Shown: positions 34,884 to 43,784, counted from the first letter of the stretch. The stretch is 64,000 nucleotides of DNA from Flavisphingomonas formosensis (GCF_009755815.1 NZ_WRPK01000007.1:124001-188000); one strand, 5' to 3'. Numbers and translations: made by a program. Notes: generated from the sequence alone by a model not told the origin.

Positions 34884-35687
34884 TCAGTGGCCGAGCAGGA
34901 GCGGCAGGCGGCTGTCGCTCAGCATCCTGCGCGTCACCCCGCCAAACACCGCTTCGCTCAGCCGGCCATGGCCATAGGCGCCCATCACGACATAATCGGC
35001 GTGCCAGGCTTCGCATTCCGCCTGGATCAGCCGGTCGGCCGCGTGGATCCCGTCGCGCACCGATTGGACGCTGCCATGAATGTCGTGGCGCGAGAGATAG
35101 GCCGCGGCTTCGCTGAGCGAGAGTGTACGGCGCCCATCGTCCACCGCGAACAGCCGCACGTCGGACGCAAGGGCGAGCAGAGGAATCGCGGCGCGCATCG
35201 CCTCGGTGGCGGTGCGCGAGCCGTCCCACGCGATCAGCGCGCGCCCGGTCGCGGCAAAGCGGGTCATCGCCTGCGGCACCGCGAGCACGGGTTTGCGCGT
35301 CTGGGTGACGATCCGCCCGGTGATGTCGCGCATGTCGGGCAGCAGCGCCGTGTCGAGCAGCCGGCTGGTCACGACGATATCGGCGAGCCGCGCTTTGTCC
35401 ACGACGCTGTGGGCGATCTCGCCGGTGATGTCCGTCCAGTCCCAAGGCACGTCCTCATGGGCGAGCCGCGTCTCGATCGCGGCGCGATTATGCGCTTCAC
35501 GCTCGCGCTCCTCCTCCAGGATCATCAGGTTCCCGGCGGTATTGTAGAAATCGCCCATCACCTGCAGCGGGCTGGTGACGTCCAGGCAGCTCAGATGGCC
35601 GCGCAGCGCGCGGGTGAGGTCCAGTGCCGCCTGCAGCCGCGATTCCTGGCCGGGATCCGCATGGATTAGCAAGAGCACGGTTTTCAT
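34884..35687 (-). CDS. Universal stress protein, two UspA domains (copy 1)
   Basis: A 267-residue cytoplasmic protein with two Usp-like halves (about 1-145 and 150-267). The C-terminal half carries YVVMGAYGHGRLSEAVFGGVTRRML, the usual nucleotide-binding GxxGHxR-type loop. The N-terminal half is more degenerate. ATG 35687 follows GGAGAAG. It is the last gene of a probable three-gene leftward operon with the ATPase-like gene and the 37074 gene. A close paralogue lies at 40038-40841. Usp genes of this type are often induced by oxygen limitation. Confidence 0.92.
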   Translation of the reverse strand: MKTVLLLIHADPGQESRLQAALDLTRALRGHLSCLDVTSPLQVMGDFYNTAGNLMILEEEREREAHNRAAIETRLAHEDVPWDWTDITGEIAHSVVDKARLADIVVTSRLLDTALLPDMRDITGRIVTQTRKPVLAVPQAMTRFAATGRALIAWDGSRTATEAMRAAIPLLALASDVRLFAVDDGRRTLSLSEAAAYLSRHDIHGSVQSVRDGIHAADRLIQAECEAWHADYVVMGAYGHGRLSEAVFGGVTRRMLSDSRLPLLLGH

Positions 35688-35763
35688 CGCATCTTCTCCA
35701 TCGGGAGGCGACGCTATGCCGATGCGGCCGCACCGGAAATGCGGGATTGTACGGAGGCGTGGA

Positions 35764-36375
35764 TCAGCCGTCGCCGGTCGAGAGGGTGAGTATCGCGGGC
35801 AGGCTGATCGCTGTGATATTGCCGTGTCCGGATCGGCTGCGCGCATAGGCACGGCCATGCACGGTCTGCAACGCGCCGTGGGCAAGCGAGGCGTGCGCTG
35901 GATCCGGATTGCGGCCGCTGTCAGCGATGATCAGCCAGATGCGCCCGCGGGCGCGCCGCGCGCGCAGAATCACATAGCCATGGCCGGGCATCGCCGCGCA
36001 TCTGCGGGTAAGCAGCTCGATCAACAGCGCATCGAACGCCGCCGGATCCAGCCGCACCGGCAATGCGCGCTCCGCACAGTCGATGGCGGTGTCGATCCGC
36101 TGGCCGGCCAAGGCGCGGATCATGGGCTCAAGCTGCCTCAGCCGCTGGCCGAGATCGAAGGTGCGCAGCGTCTCTTCGCGCTCGGCACCGGCCGCGCTCG
36201 CGGCGATCCGGGCTGCCTCCTCGACCGCTTCCAGCAGGCCGAGCCGCTGGCGTTGCACGAGGGCGTCGTCCGGTCCGGCTCCATCTGATGCGACGAGCGC
36301 GAGCGCCGGGCGCGGCTTGCCCGCCGCCCTCAATCTGCGGCGCGCGGGTTGCAACGGGACGGGTCTCGGCTGCAT
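35764..36375 (-). CDS. Degenerate histidine-kinase-like ATPase domain protein
   Basis: A 203-residue protein of which residues about 50-195 resemble the dimerisation and ATP-binding parts of a histidine kinase (RTFDLGQRLRQLEPMIRALA, then LPVRLDPAAFDALLIELLTR). The canonical Asn of the N-box is missing (TRRCAAM instead), and no phospho-acceptor His is seen in the expected region. GGAG before the ATG and the operon position suggest it is expressed. It could be an inactive kinase or a regulatory partner. It has no receiver or sensor domain. Confidence 0.65.
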   Translation of the reverse strand: MQPRPVPLQPARRRLRAAGKPRPALALVASDGAGPDDALVQRQRLGLLEAVEEAARIAASAAGAEREETLRTFDLGQRLRQLEPMIRALAGQRIDTAIDCAERALPVRLDPAAFDALLIELLTRRCAAMPGHGYVILRARRARGRIWLIIADSGRNPDPAHASLAHGALQTVHGRAYARSRSGHGNITAISLPAILTLSTGDG

Positions 36376-36432
36376 CGCTGTCTCCTCGCTCTGCGCGAGA
36401 GTGGCGACGGAAATCGCGCCCTTCCATCCGGA

Positions 36433-37074
36433 TTATTGCGTAGCCGGCGGGCCGCCGGGCTTGGCCGGGGCCTCCCCGTCTTGCTCCTCCCTCACGCTGC
36501 GAAGCCGCTCCCGAAAGCTTTCGAGCCGCTCGCGATAGCCTTCTGCATCGCCATATTCGAGAAAGGTGAAATAGCGATGATGGGGATCGCTGATCCGCAC
36601 CGCATGCTTGATCGGGCACCAATATTGCTCGGTGCGCGCGGCCACTTCGCGCACATAGGCGGCGACGCCGTTGGCATAGCCGCAATAGGCGCAGTTCAGT
36701 GCCTCCACCCAGTTGAGATAGGCGAGCCGCCTGCGATCGAAGCTGATGTAGGCGGATCGCCGCACGCGCGGGATGCGATAGATGGGGAAGCAGATCGCCT
36801 GATAGGCGCTCACCCACAGGTCGATCAGCGCGAACGGTATGATCAGCGAATAGATCACCGGCGAAGACAGAATAGAAGCCAGCGGCGCATCCGCGAAATA
36901 GGCCGCGATGCCGGTGCGCAGCCGCTTCTGTTCGGCGACGACGCCATGCTCGAATTCGACCAGCCGTTCCTTGACGGACCAGCCGAGCTGCTTGTGTCGC
37001 CTGTATATCTCTCGGTCCAGCTCCGCCTGCAGGCGGACGATCTCCCGCGCCAGTTCTTCCATGCGCTTGGTCAT
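36433..37074 (-). CDS. Conserved membrane protein with CxxC motif
   Basis: A 213-residue protein. A charged, probably coiled-coil N-terminus (1-55) is followed by a hydrophobic stretch (about 65-100, IYSLIIPFALIDLWVSAYQAICFPIY). A conserved region with NCAYCGYANG and YWCPIKHA comes next, and the tail is charged. The cysteines could bind metal or a cluster. I know such proteins as conserved hypotheticals near universal stress genes, but cannot name a function. First gene of the leftward Usp operon, divergent from the alcohol dehydrogenase. Confidence 0.75.
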   Translation of the reverse strand: MTKRMEELAREIVRLQAELDREIYRRHKQLGWSVKERLVEFEHGVVAEQKRLRTGIAAYFADAPLASILSSPVIYSLIIPFALIDLWVSAYQAICFPIYRIPRVRRSAYISFDRRRLAYLNWVEALNCAYCGYANGVAAYVREVAARTEQYWCPIKHAVRISDPHHRYFTFLEYGDAEGYRERLESFRERLRSVREEQDGEAPAKPGGPPATQ

Positions 37075-37326
37075 GCGGGTTGGACCTCGCGGCGCGGGGC
37101 CCGCCAGCCGGCGTGGAAAGCGAGATGGACGTGCACGCGTGTCTCCCTGCGTCGAGCCGTATGGGCGCTGATCGCCGCTTCCGTGCGGCGTGGCCATCCG
37201 CAGAGATACGGAGGGATGCGTGACGAAATGAGGACAGGGGAACGGCCGTGCCGCCGCCGGGTTGTCGTACGATCCTACGGGAGGATACGGAGCGACGCGA
37301 ACCGCGGAGGGGTGCAATATGAACCC

Positions 37327-38331
37327 ATGCCGATGATGGAAGCCATGGTCTGCGAGGCGCCGCACCGGCCGCTTCGCCCGGTGAGGCGGGACTTGCCTGT
37401 GCCGCGGCCGGAGGAACTGCTCATCGAGATCGCCGCCTGCGGCGTCTGCCGCACCGACCTGCACGTTGCCGATGGGGACATTGCGGCGCGCTATCCGGTG
37501 GTGCCCGGCCATGAGATCGTCGGGCGGGTCTCGGCGATCGGCGCTGCGGTGCAGGGTTTCGCGATCGGCAATCGCGTCGGCGTGCCCTGGCTCGGGCATA
37601 GCTGTGGCCAGTGCCGCTATTGCCGGGACGGGCAGGAGAATCTGTGCGATGCGCCGGAATTCACCGGCTGCACCCGGGATGGCGGCTTTGCCAGCCATAT
37701 GGTGGCCGACGCGCGCTTCTGCTTTGCGATCCCCGCGGCTTTCGGGGATATCGAGGCGGCGCCTCTGCTTTGCGCGGGGCTGATCGGCTGGCGGGCGCTG
37801 CGGCTGGCGGGCGAGGGGCGGAGCATCGGCCTCTACGGCTTTGGCGCCGCCGCGCATATCCTCGCCCAGATCGCGGTCTGGCAGGGGCGGTCGGTGCATG
37901 GCTTCACCCGCCCCGGCGATGAAGAGGGCCAGGCATTCGCCCGTTCGCTCGGCTGCTGCTGGGCCGGCGGATCGGACACGCTGCCACCGGAGCCGCTCGA
38001 TGCGGCCCTGCTGTTCGCGCCGGTCGGCGCGCTGGTGCCGGCGGCGCTGAAGGCGGTGCGCAAGGGCGGGCGCGTCGTCTGCGCCGGCATCCACATGAGC
38101 GACATCCCCGCCTTTCCTTATGCCGATCTGTGGGGCGAGCGCTCGATCCTCTCGGTCGCGAACCTGACGCGGGAGGACGGGACGAGCTTCTTCGACGTCG
38201 CCGTCCGGGCTGGCGTGCGCACCGTCACCCGCAGCTTCCCGCTCAATCGGGCGAACGAGGCGATGGCGATGCTGCGCGACGGCCGGATCGAAGGCGCGGC
38301 GGTTCTCGTGCCGCCTTCCCGTTCGTCCTGA
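37327..38331 (+). CDS. Zinc-dependent alcohol dehydrogenase
   Basis: A 334-residue medium-chain dehydrogenase. Catalytic zinc ligands are Cys41 (CGVCRTDLH) and His62 (GHEIVG), and structural zinc ligands are Cys93, 96, 99 and 107 (CGQCRYCRDGQENLC). The cofactor loop is a GFGAAAH variant rather than the usual GxGxxG. The start is uncertain between ATG 37327 and 37333; GGAGGGG lies a little far upstream. Its stop overlaps the next gene's start (TGATG). Similar dehydrogenases sit in anaerobic or stress clusters. Confidence 0.92.
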   Translation: MPMMEAMVCEAPHRPLRPVRRDLPVPRPEELLIEIAACGVCRTDLHVADGDIAARYPVVPGHEIVGRVSAIGAAVQGFAIGNRVGVPWLGHSCGQCRYCRDGQENLCDAPEFTGCTRDGGFASHMVADARFCFAIPAAFGDIEAAPLLCAGLIGWRALRLAGEGRSIGLYGFGAAAHILAQIAVWQGRSVHGFTRPGDEEGQAFARSLGCCWAGGSDTLPPEPLDAALLFAPVGALVPAALKAVRKGGRVVCAGIHMSDIPAFPYADLWGERSILSVANLTREDGTSFFDVAVRAGVRTVTRSFPLNRANEAMAMLRDGRIEGAAVLVPPSRSS

Positions 38332-39878
38332 TGGCGGCCGGACAGACCGGGCCGCAGGACGGCGTGATCGCCTTCCTCGAAGGCGGTGGGCTCGGCGCGC
38401 CGGTGGAAAGACGGATCGATACCCATGCCGCGATGGTCTTCCTGACGCGGGACCGGGCTTGGAAGCTCAAGCGCGCGGCGCATTATTCCTATCTCGATTT
38501 CTCCACCGCCGAGGCGCGGCATCAGGCGCTGGAGGCGGAGCTGCGGCTCAACCGGCGGACCGCGCCGGATCTCTATCTGGCCGTCCACGTCGTCGCGGGC
38601 GATCCTGACGGCGGCTACCGGCTGGATGGCGAAGGCGCGGCGGCGGACTGGCTGCTCGAAATGCGCCGCTTCCCCGATGACGCGCTGCTCGATCGGCTCG
38701 CAAATCGTGGACCGATCGACGACGGGCTGATCCTGCCGCTCGCCGATCGTATCCGCGCGCTCCACGCCGCGGCCCCCGCCGATCGCGGCGTGCCGGGTGC
38801 CGAGGCGATGCGCGCGATCGTCGACGGCAATGCCGAGAGCATGGCCGAAAGTGCCGCGGTTCTGCGGCCCGATCGCGTCGAGGCCCTGTGCCGGCTACAG
38901 CATGAGTGGATCGATCGCTTCGCCGACCGGCTGGATGCGCGCGCATGCGCCGGGCGGGTGCGGCGGGGCCACGGCGACCTCCATCTCGCCAATATCGCGC
39001 TGATCGACGGCGCGGCCACGCCGTTCGACTGCCTGGAATTCAGCGACGCGCTGGCGACGACAGATCTGCTCTACGATCTCGCTTTCCTGGTGATGGACCT
39101 ATGGCATCGCGGGCGGCAGCGCGAGGCGAACATCCTGCTCAACCGCTATCTCGATCTCTCGCCGGAGGATGAGGACGGCCTGTGCCTGATGCCGCTCTTT
39201 CTTTCGATACGTGCCACGATCCGGGCGCATATTGCCGCGGGGGAGGCGGTGCGTGATCCGGCGGACGGGGCTTCCGAGGTGGAGGCGACGTCCTATCTGG
39301 CGCTGGCGGAGCACCTGCTGGCGCCATGCGCGGCACGGCTCGTCGCGATCGGCGGCTTTTCCGGCACAGGCAAGTCGACATTGGCGCGCGCGCTCGCCTA
39401 CCGGCTCGATCCGCCGCCCGGCGCCCGCATCCTGCGCAGCGACGTGTTGCGCAAGCGGCTCGCCGGACGCCCGCCCGAGACCCGGCTCGGGCCGGAGCAT
39501 TATACGCCTCCGGTCACGGCGCGCGTCTTCGCGTTGCTGGACCGGCTCGCCGCCGACGCGCTGGCCGGTGGCCAGTCCGTGGTGGCGGATGCGGTGTTCG
39601 CGCGGACGGGAGAACGCGCGGCCATAGCGTATGTCGCTGCGACCGCCGGTGCCCGTTTCGATGGACTCTGGCTTCATTCGGACGAAGCCGAACGCGTCGT
39701 GCGCGTCGAGCGGCGACAGGGCGACGCCTCGGACGCCGATGGCGCCATCGCCCGGGCGCAGTCCCGGCTCGACGTCGGGGCCCTGGGCGCCTGGCAGATC
39801 GTGCCGTCCGATGGGGACATGCGGGAGGTGACAGCGCGGGCATGTGCACGCCTGTCCCTGCCGGACGATCGTGCTTGA
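38331..39878 (+). CDS. Aminoglycoside-phosphotransferase-like/AAA ATPase fusion
   Basis: A 515-residue two-domain protein. The N-terminal part (about 20-330) is an APH/choline-kinase-like fold with the HGDLHLAN catalytic loop at 214-221. The C-terminal part (about 335-510) is a P-loop kinase with Walker A GFSGTGKS at 342-349. This bifunctional family is common near universal stress genes, but its substrate is not established. It overlaps the alcohol dehydrogenase by TGATG, so the two are translationally coupled. Confidence 0.92.
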   Translation: MAAGQTGPQDGVIAFLEGGGLGAPVERRIDTHAAMVFLTRDRAWKLKRAAHYSYLDFSTAEARHQALEAELRLNRRTAPDLYLAVHVVAGDPDGGYRLDGEGAAADWLLEMRRFPDDALLDRLANRGPIDDGLILPLADRIRALHAAAPADRGVPGAEAMRAIVDGNAESMAESAAVLRPDRVEALCRLQHEWIDRFADRLDARACAGRVRRGHGDLHLANIALIDGAATPFDCLEFSDALATTDLLYDLAFLVMDLWHRGRQREANILLNRYLDLSPEDEDGLCLMPLFLSIRATIRAHIAAGEAVRDPADGASEVEATSYLALAEHLLAPCAARLVAIGGFSGTGKSTLARALAYRLDPPPGARILRSDVLRKRLAGRPPETRLGPEHYTPPVTARVFALLDRLAADALAGGQSVVADAVFARTGERAAIAYVAATAGARFDGLWLHSDEAERVVRVERRQGDASDADGAIARAQSRLDVGALGAWQIVPSDGDMREVTARACARLSLPDDRA

Positions 39879-40037
39879 GGGTGACGAACTGGGATTTACG
39901 TATCGATCAGCCGAACATCACGGCTCTCAGCGCTTTCGCTACCCGGATTTCCGGGCCAACAGCTTAGCCCACCAACTTCGCAAACGATGCGACCCCAAGG
40001 CTAAAAGCAAGCTGTGCGACTCCCATATCGCGCAGAT

Positions 40038-40841
40038 CTAATGTGCGATCAGCAAGGGAACCGGGCTGTCCTTGAGCATCGCCCGGGTGACGCCGCCGAA
40101 CAGGCCCTCGCGCAGCCGGGAATGGCCATAGGCGCCGAGCAGGCAATAAGCGGGATGCATCGCGTGGCAGGCCGCGAGCAGCGTGGCGGCGACCCCGTCC
40201 CCGCCGATCGGCCGGCGCTGGATATCCGCATGGATGCCATGGCGCGACAGATAGGCGGCGGCGTCCTCTGCCGCCGGGCCGGCGATTTCGCCGAACTCGG
40301 CGAGCGTCACCGAGCGGGCCAGCGCGAGCAGCGGCGTCGCGGCGCGCAGCGTCTCCTGTGCGGGCGCCGAACCATTCCATGCGATCAGCACGTCGCCGCC
40401 CACATCCAGTCCATGCGCATCGGCGGGTACGGCGACGATCGGCTGGCCGGCGCTCATCACCAGATCGGCCGCAACGGCGCGCATGTCGGGCGGCTGGCGG
40501 TCGGCGAATGCGGTGTTCAGCACGATGAGATCGCTCAGCCCGGCAACCTCCCTGATTGTCTCGACGAAGCCGCCGGTGGCGTCCTTCATGTCCCAGGACA
40601 CGTCTTCCCTGGCGAGCCGCGCTTCCAGCCGCGCGCGGTTGCGCGCCTCGCGTTCGCGTGCATCCTCGAGCAGCGCCAGTTCGGCATCCGCCATCATATA
40701 GCCGGCGCCGACCAGTACCGGCATCTCGACCACGTCGATACAGCTCAGATGGCCCGAAAGGGCACGGGTGAGATCCAGCGCCGCCTGCAACCGCGCTTCT
40801 TCACCGGGATCGTCATGCACGAGCAGCAGGATATTCTTCAT
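40038..40841 (-). CDS. Universal stress protein, two UspA domains (copy 2)
   Basis: A 267-residue tandem Usp protein, clearly paralogous to that at 34884-35687 (same length, same LQAALDLTRAL-SGHLSC-ID start and YCLLGAYGHSRLREGLFGGVTRAML end). ATG 40841 is preceded by GGAGG. It is convergent with the APH-AAA gene. Together these genes form a stress cluster of about 6 kb. No recognisable FNR box was found at its start. Confidence 0.92.
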   Translation of the reverse strand: MKNILLLVHDDPGEEARLQAALDLTRALSGHLSCIDVVEMPVLVGAGYMMADAELALLEDAREREARNRARLEARLAREDVSWDMKDATGGFVETIREVAGLSDLIVLNTAFADRQPPDMRAVAADLVMSAGQPIVAVPADAHGLDVGGDVLIAWNGSAPAQETLRAATPLLALARSVTLAEFGEIAGPAAEDAAAYLSRHGIHADIQRRPIGGDGVAATLLAACHAMHPAYCLLGAYGHSRLREGLFGGVTRAMLKDSPVPLLIAH

Positions 40842-40898
40842 GCGAACCTCCAGCATGGGCCGCATATCCTTCCGCGCGGCCGGCGATAGAGTGATGAC

Positions 40899-41609
40899 TC
40901 AGGACGCGGCGGCGATCTGTAAGGAATAATACGCATCGGGAGCGGTCTCACCGCGCCAGCCGGGCAGATCCGCCGCAGCCGGGCTGCGTGCCAGCCACAG
41001 CGCCTCGCGTAACGCCGCCTGCGGATCGGCGGCGAGCCGTTCGGGCGGCAGGTGGCAGCGCAGAAAATCAGCCCAGCGGAATTCGGCGAAGGGCGCCCCG
41101 GCCTTGGTATAGCCGCCGGCATCGCGCAGCCGGCCTGCCAGGGAGCGATAGGGATCGTCGACCAGCGCGCCGATATGGTGCGGCAGCTCGTCCGGCGTGC
41201 GCAGTCGCCCGCCCGCGTCGAACGGGTGCAGCCATCCCAGCGCCTGCAGCGCGTACGGAAAGGGCATGCCTGCCATGCGCCTGGGCAGACGGAGGATGCG
41301 CGCGGGGATCCGAGCCACCCCTTCCTCGTGAAGCGCACGGACGAGATGGTGACGGTCGATCATCCAGGGCGCGCCGTCCGGATCGATCACGACCTGCAGC
41401 GGATGCGCGCGCAACGTCACGCGGCGCTGGGCTCCGTTGTAGGACCGCCATCGCCTCCGCTTGCGCGCCACGAGATCATAACCGAGTGTCATCTGTGTCG
41501 GGCGCAGCGCGTCGATTGCAAAGCTGCCATAGCGCCCGCCATCGTGCTGGGGCACAGGCCCGGTGAGGATGGCGGGCGATGGATCGTCCATGCATGGATT
41601 GGCGGTCAT
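40899..41609 (-). CDS. ParB-like nuclease family (ParBc_2) protein
   Basis: A 236-residue protein with a ParB/sulfiredoxin-type N-terminal domain of the ParBc_2 group. Visible stretches are ALRPTQMTLGYDLVARKRRRW and VVIDPDGAPWMIDRHHLVRALHEEGV. The DRHHL segment corresponds to the ParB-type catalytic/CTP loop region. It lacks the DNA-binding domain of chromosome-partition ParB, and no parA is nearby, so a partition role is unlikely. The function is unknown. Confidence 0.82.
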   Translation of the reverse strand: MTANPCMDDPSPAILTGPVPQHDGGRYGSFAIDALRPTQMTLGYDLVARKRRRWRSYNGAQRRVTLRAHPLQVVIDPDGAPWMIDRHHLVRALHEEGVARIPARILRLPRRMAGMPFPYALQALGWLHPFDAGGRLRTPDELPHHIGALVDDPYRSLAGRLRDAGGYTKAGAPFAEFRWADFLRCHLPPERLAADPQAALREALWLARSPAAADLPGWRGETAPDAYYSLQIAAAS

Positions 41610-41698
41610 GATGCGCCGATGGTCCCCTGATGATTCCGTTACCGGCTAGGCCGCACTCCATGCCGCGGGTATCGGTAGACTTACGGAGAGGCAGGCTT

Positions 41699-42892
41699 TC
41701 ACACGAAGCTGTCGCCATTCGCCTGGCCGAGAAGCACGCCGCCGAAATTGCGGCCCACCTTGTCGGGATTGTTGGCGACGTGGGTGCGGCCGGTGTGGAT
41801 GTCGGCGAAGGCGCGCGCAAGCGGCCCGTCCCGATAGACGCCCTGTGCGCCGCCCGCATGGAACATCCGGGTGATCAGTCCAGCGCAGCGATCGAGTATC
41901 TGTGCGGATTGGAAACGGAACAACAGCCTTTCTTCCAGGTCGAAAGGCTGGTCCGCCCGCGCCTGGGTCATCAGCACGTCGAAATTGTGCAGCAGGCTAC
42001 GTTCCATCTCGTCGATCGCCGAGGCGGTTTCTGCGATGAGGAGCAGCACCGCCGGATCCTCGGCGCTGCGCGAGAAATCGTTGCTGCTGAAGCGTTTCGC
42101 GGCCGAGGCGCGAAACGCGTCCAGCGCGCCTCTCAGCGCACCGATCGCGGAGGAGGAGACCGCCCGGACGAAGATCTGGCCGAAGGGCAGGCGATAGAGC
42201 GGCGCGGGATTGAGCTTGAGCCCCGGGCTGGTCGCAGCGAAGCCGTCCTTGGAGCGGTGCGTGCGATAGGCCGGCACGAAGGCGTCGTTCACGATCACAT
42301 CCTGGCTGCCGGTGCCGCGCAGGCCGAGCGTGTCCCAAATGCGGGCGATCTCGAAGTCGCTGCGGGGGACCAGGAAGGTGCGGTAATCGGGCGGTCCTGC
42401 TCCGTCCGCGGATGGTACGAGGCCGCCGAGGAAAACCCAGCCGCAATGCTCCACCCCGCTTGAAAAGCCCCAGCGGCCGGAGATGCGATAGCCGCCTTCC
42501 ACCGGCGTCACCTGTGCCTTGGGCATGTAGGAGGAGGCGATGCGCATGTCGGGGTCGTCGCTCCACACCTCTGCCTGCGCCTGTGGATCGAAGAGCGCGA
42601 GCTGCCAGTTGTGCACGGCGACGACGCCATAGACCCAGGCAGTGGACATGCAGCCTTCGGCCAGCGCCATCTGCACGGTGAAGAAATCGGCCGGATCCAG
42701 CTCGTAACCGCCCCATGCCCTGGGCTGGAGGATGCGAAACAGGCCATGCCGACGCAGATCCTCGATCGTGGCATCGGGGATGCGGCAGGCGGCCTCGGCC
42801 TCCGCCGCGCGTTCGCGCAGCACCGGGATCAGTGCGCGCGCCTGCGCGACGAGATCGATCGGATCGACGGGGGATGCGAGTGTCCTGGCCAT
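41699..42892 (-). CDS. Group D flavin monooxygenase (HsaA/acyl-CoA dehydrogenase fold)
   Basis: A 397-residue oxygenase component with the acyl-CoA dehydrogenase fold used by two-component hydroxylases such as HsaA, HpaB-like and pigment hydroxylases. Visible stretches are LQPRAWGGYELDPADFF, SGRWGFSSGVEHCGWVFLGG and DTLGLRGTGSQDVIVNDAFVP. The C-terminal AGGAQGVYRDGPLARAFADIHTGRTH is typical. It needs reduced flavin from a reductase, and none is adjacent. AAGGAG precedes ATG 42892. The substrate is unknown, probably an aromatic or polycyclic phenol. Confidence 0.88.
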   Translation of the reverse strand: MARTLASPVDPIDLVAQARALIPVLRERAAEAEAACRIPDATIEDLRRHGLFRILQPRAWGGYELDPADFFTVQMALAEGCMSTAWVYGVVAVHNWQLALFDPQAQAEVWSDDPDMRIASSYMPKAQVTPVEGGYRISGRWGFSSGVEHCGWVFLGGLVPSADGAGPPDYRTFLVPRSDFEIARIWDTLGLRGTGSQDVIVNDAFVPAYRTHRSKDGFAATSPGLKLNPAPLYRLPFGQIFVRAVSSSAIGALRGALDAFRASAAKRFSSNDFSRSAEDPAVLLLIAETASAIDEMERSLLHNFDVLMTQARADQPFDLEERLLFRFQSAQILDRCAGLITRMFHAGGAQGVYRDGPLARAFADIHTGRTHVANNPDKVGRNFGGVLLGQANGDSFV

Positions 42893-42965
42893 GTTCTGCT
42901 CCTTGCGCGCCCGCTGGCGTGCGCCACGGACATAGGGCAAGCATGCGCCTTGCAGTCGCCAGAGC

Positions 42966-42981
42966 TTTGACTTGCGTCAAA
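42966..42981. promoter_or_regulatory. Perfect palindrome TTTGAC-N4-GTCAAA
   Basis: TTTGACTTGCGTCAAA is a perfect 6-4-6 dyad located 74 bases upstream of the monooxygenase start. It matches the TTGA-N6-TCAA form of FNR/FixK-type sites and also resembles MarR-type operators. It could control the monooxygenase, the rightward small gene at 43182, or both. Confidence 0.5.
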
Positions 42982-43181
42982 ATACGCTCGATTTGCGTTG
43001 CGATATGGCGTTATGAGAACGCAAAACGGCAGTATCATCCCGATACGGGTGCACTATGTCATGGTCGAGGCGTATCGAGATCCATCTCCGGATGTCCTGG
43101 TCATGGCTCAGATGCTCGATCGTCTTCGTCCCGTCATTCACCTGCGCTTCAGACTTCCCGTCGCACATCCTCGTCGTGCCC

Positions 43182-43529
43182 ATGTGTCGCATCGCCTTCA
43201 TCCTGCCTCTGTTCGCCTCCTCGCTAGCGGCGGCCGGGAGCGTTCATGCGCAGGTGGCGGACGTCGCGCCGGGCGAAATCATTCGCCTTACCCCCGAACA
43301 GAAGCAGGCGCTCTCCGCGCAGCAGACCGAGGCGACGGTCAACGCTGCGCGGTCCGGGCTTTCCGGCAGTGGCAGCGATCGCAACGCCATCCATGGTGAG
43401 ATCGGCGCGATGGTCGGCACCAATGGCGCGCGGGGTGTGTTCGGCACGGCGGCGATCCCGCTTGGCGACAATGCCGGCGCGGTGATCTCCTTCGAGAATT
43501 CGCGCTACGGCCGCATCCGCGGTCGCTGA
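43182..43529 (+). CDS. Small exported protein of unknown function
   Basis: A 115-residue protein with a signal peptide (MCRIAFILPLFASSLAAAGS then VHA-Q near residue 23). The mature part is small and polar with VAPGEIIRLTPEQKQAL, and a C-terminal GAVISFENSRYGRIRGR. ATG 43182 is chosen because it begins the signal peptide; an in-frame ATG at 43056 would add a long unlikely extension, and neither has a good ribosome site. No named family recognised. Its 3' end overlaps the convergent small gene by 25 bases. Confidence 0.6.
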   Translation: MCRIAFILPLFASSLAAAGSVHAQVADVAPGEIIRLTPEQKQALSAQQTEATVNAARSGLSGSGSDRNAIHGEIGAMVGTNGARGVFGTAAIPLGDNAGAVISFENSRYGRIRGR

Positions 43530-43735
43530 CGCGCAGTCGCGCGGGCGGTGGCCTGCGCTCTCAGTTCCTGGCGGCGCATCTCGACGCGCGCGTCCTGCTC
43601 CAGCGTCACCCACTGTCGCATATGATCCTGCACGAGGCCGATCTGGCAATCGATGCAGCTGGAACGAAGCCGCCGCCCGCTCTCGCGGACGCGGCCATGG
43701 CGGTGAAAGCCGAACAGGCAGAATAAGCGTCTCAT
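43505..43735 (-). CDS. Small cysteine-containing protein (possible zinc-binding)
   Basis: A 76-residue basic protein starting MRRLFCLFGFHRHGR and containing CIDC at about 27-30. This Cys/His arrangement is like short alphaproteobacterial proteins that may bind zinc. The function is unknown. The C-terminal 30 residues are Arg- and Ala-rich. It is convergent with, and overlaps by 25 bases, the gene at 43182-43529, so only one of the two may be strongly expressed. Confidence 0.5.
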   Translation of the reverse strand: MRRLFCLFGFHRHGRVRESGRRLRSSCIDCQIGLVQDHMRQWVTLEQDARVEMRRQELRAQATARATARQRPRMRP

Positions 43736-43770
43736 GCCTCCCGGATAAGGGCGGCCCGACGCGCTGCGCA

Positions 43771-43784
43771 GTGATGCACGTCAC
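43771..43784. promoter_or_regulatory. CRP-like palindrome
   Basis: GTGATGCACGTCAC is a perfect GTGA-N6-TCAC dyad, close to the CRP consensus TGTGA-N6-TCACA. It lies 36 bases before the leftward small gene and 168 bases before the molybdopterin oxidoreductase. This is a candidate binding site for a Crp/Fnr-family regulator. The distance to the oxidoreductase start is larger than usual. Confidence 0.4.

Noticed and set aside
40899-41609. Chromosome or plasmid partition function for the ParB-like gene
   Set aside because: No parA, no parS-like repeats and no DNA-binding domain; only the ParBc_2-type domain is present.
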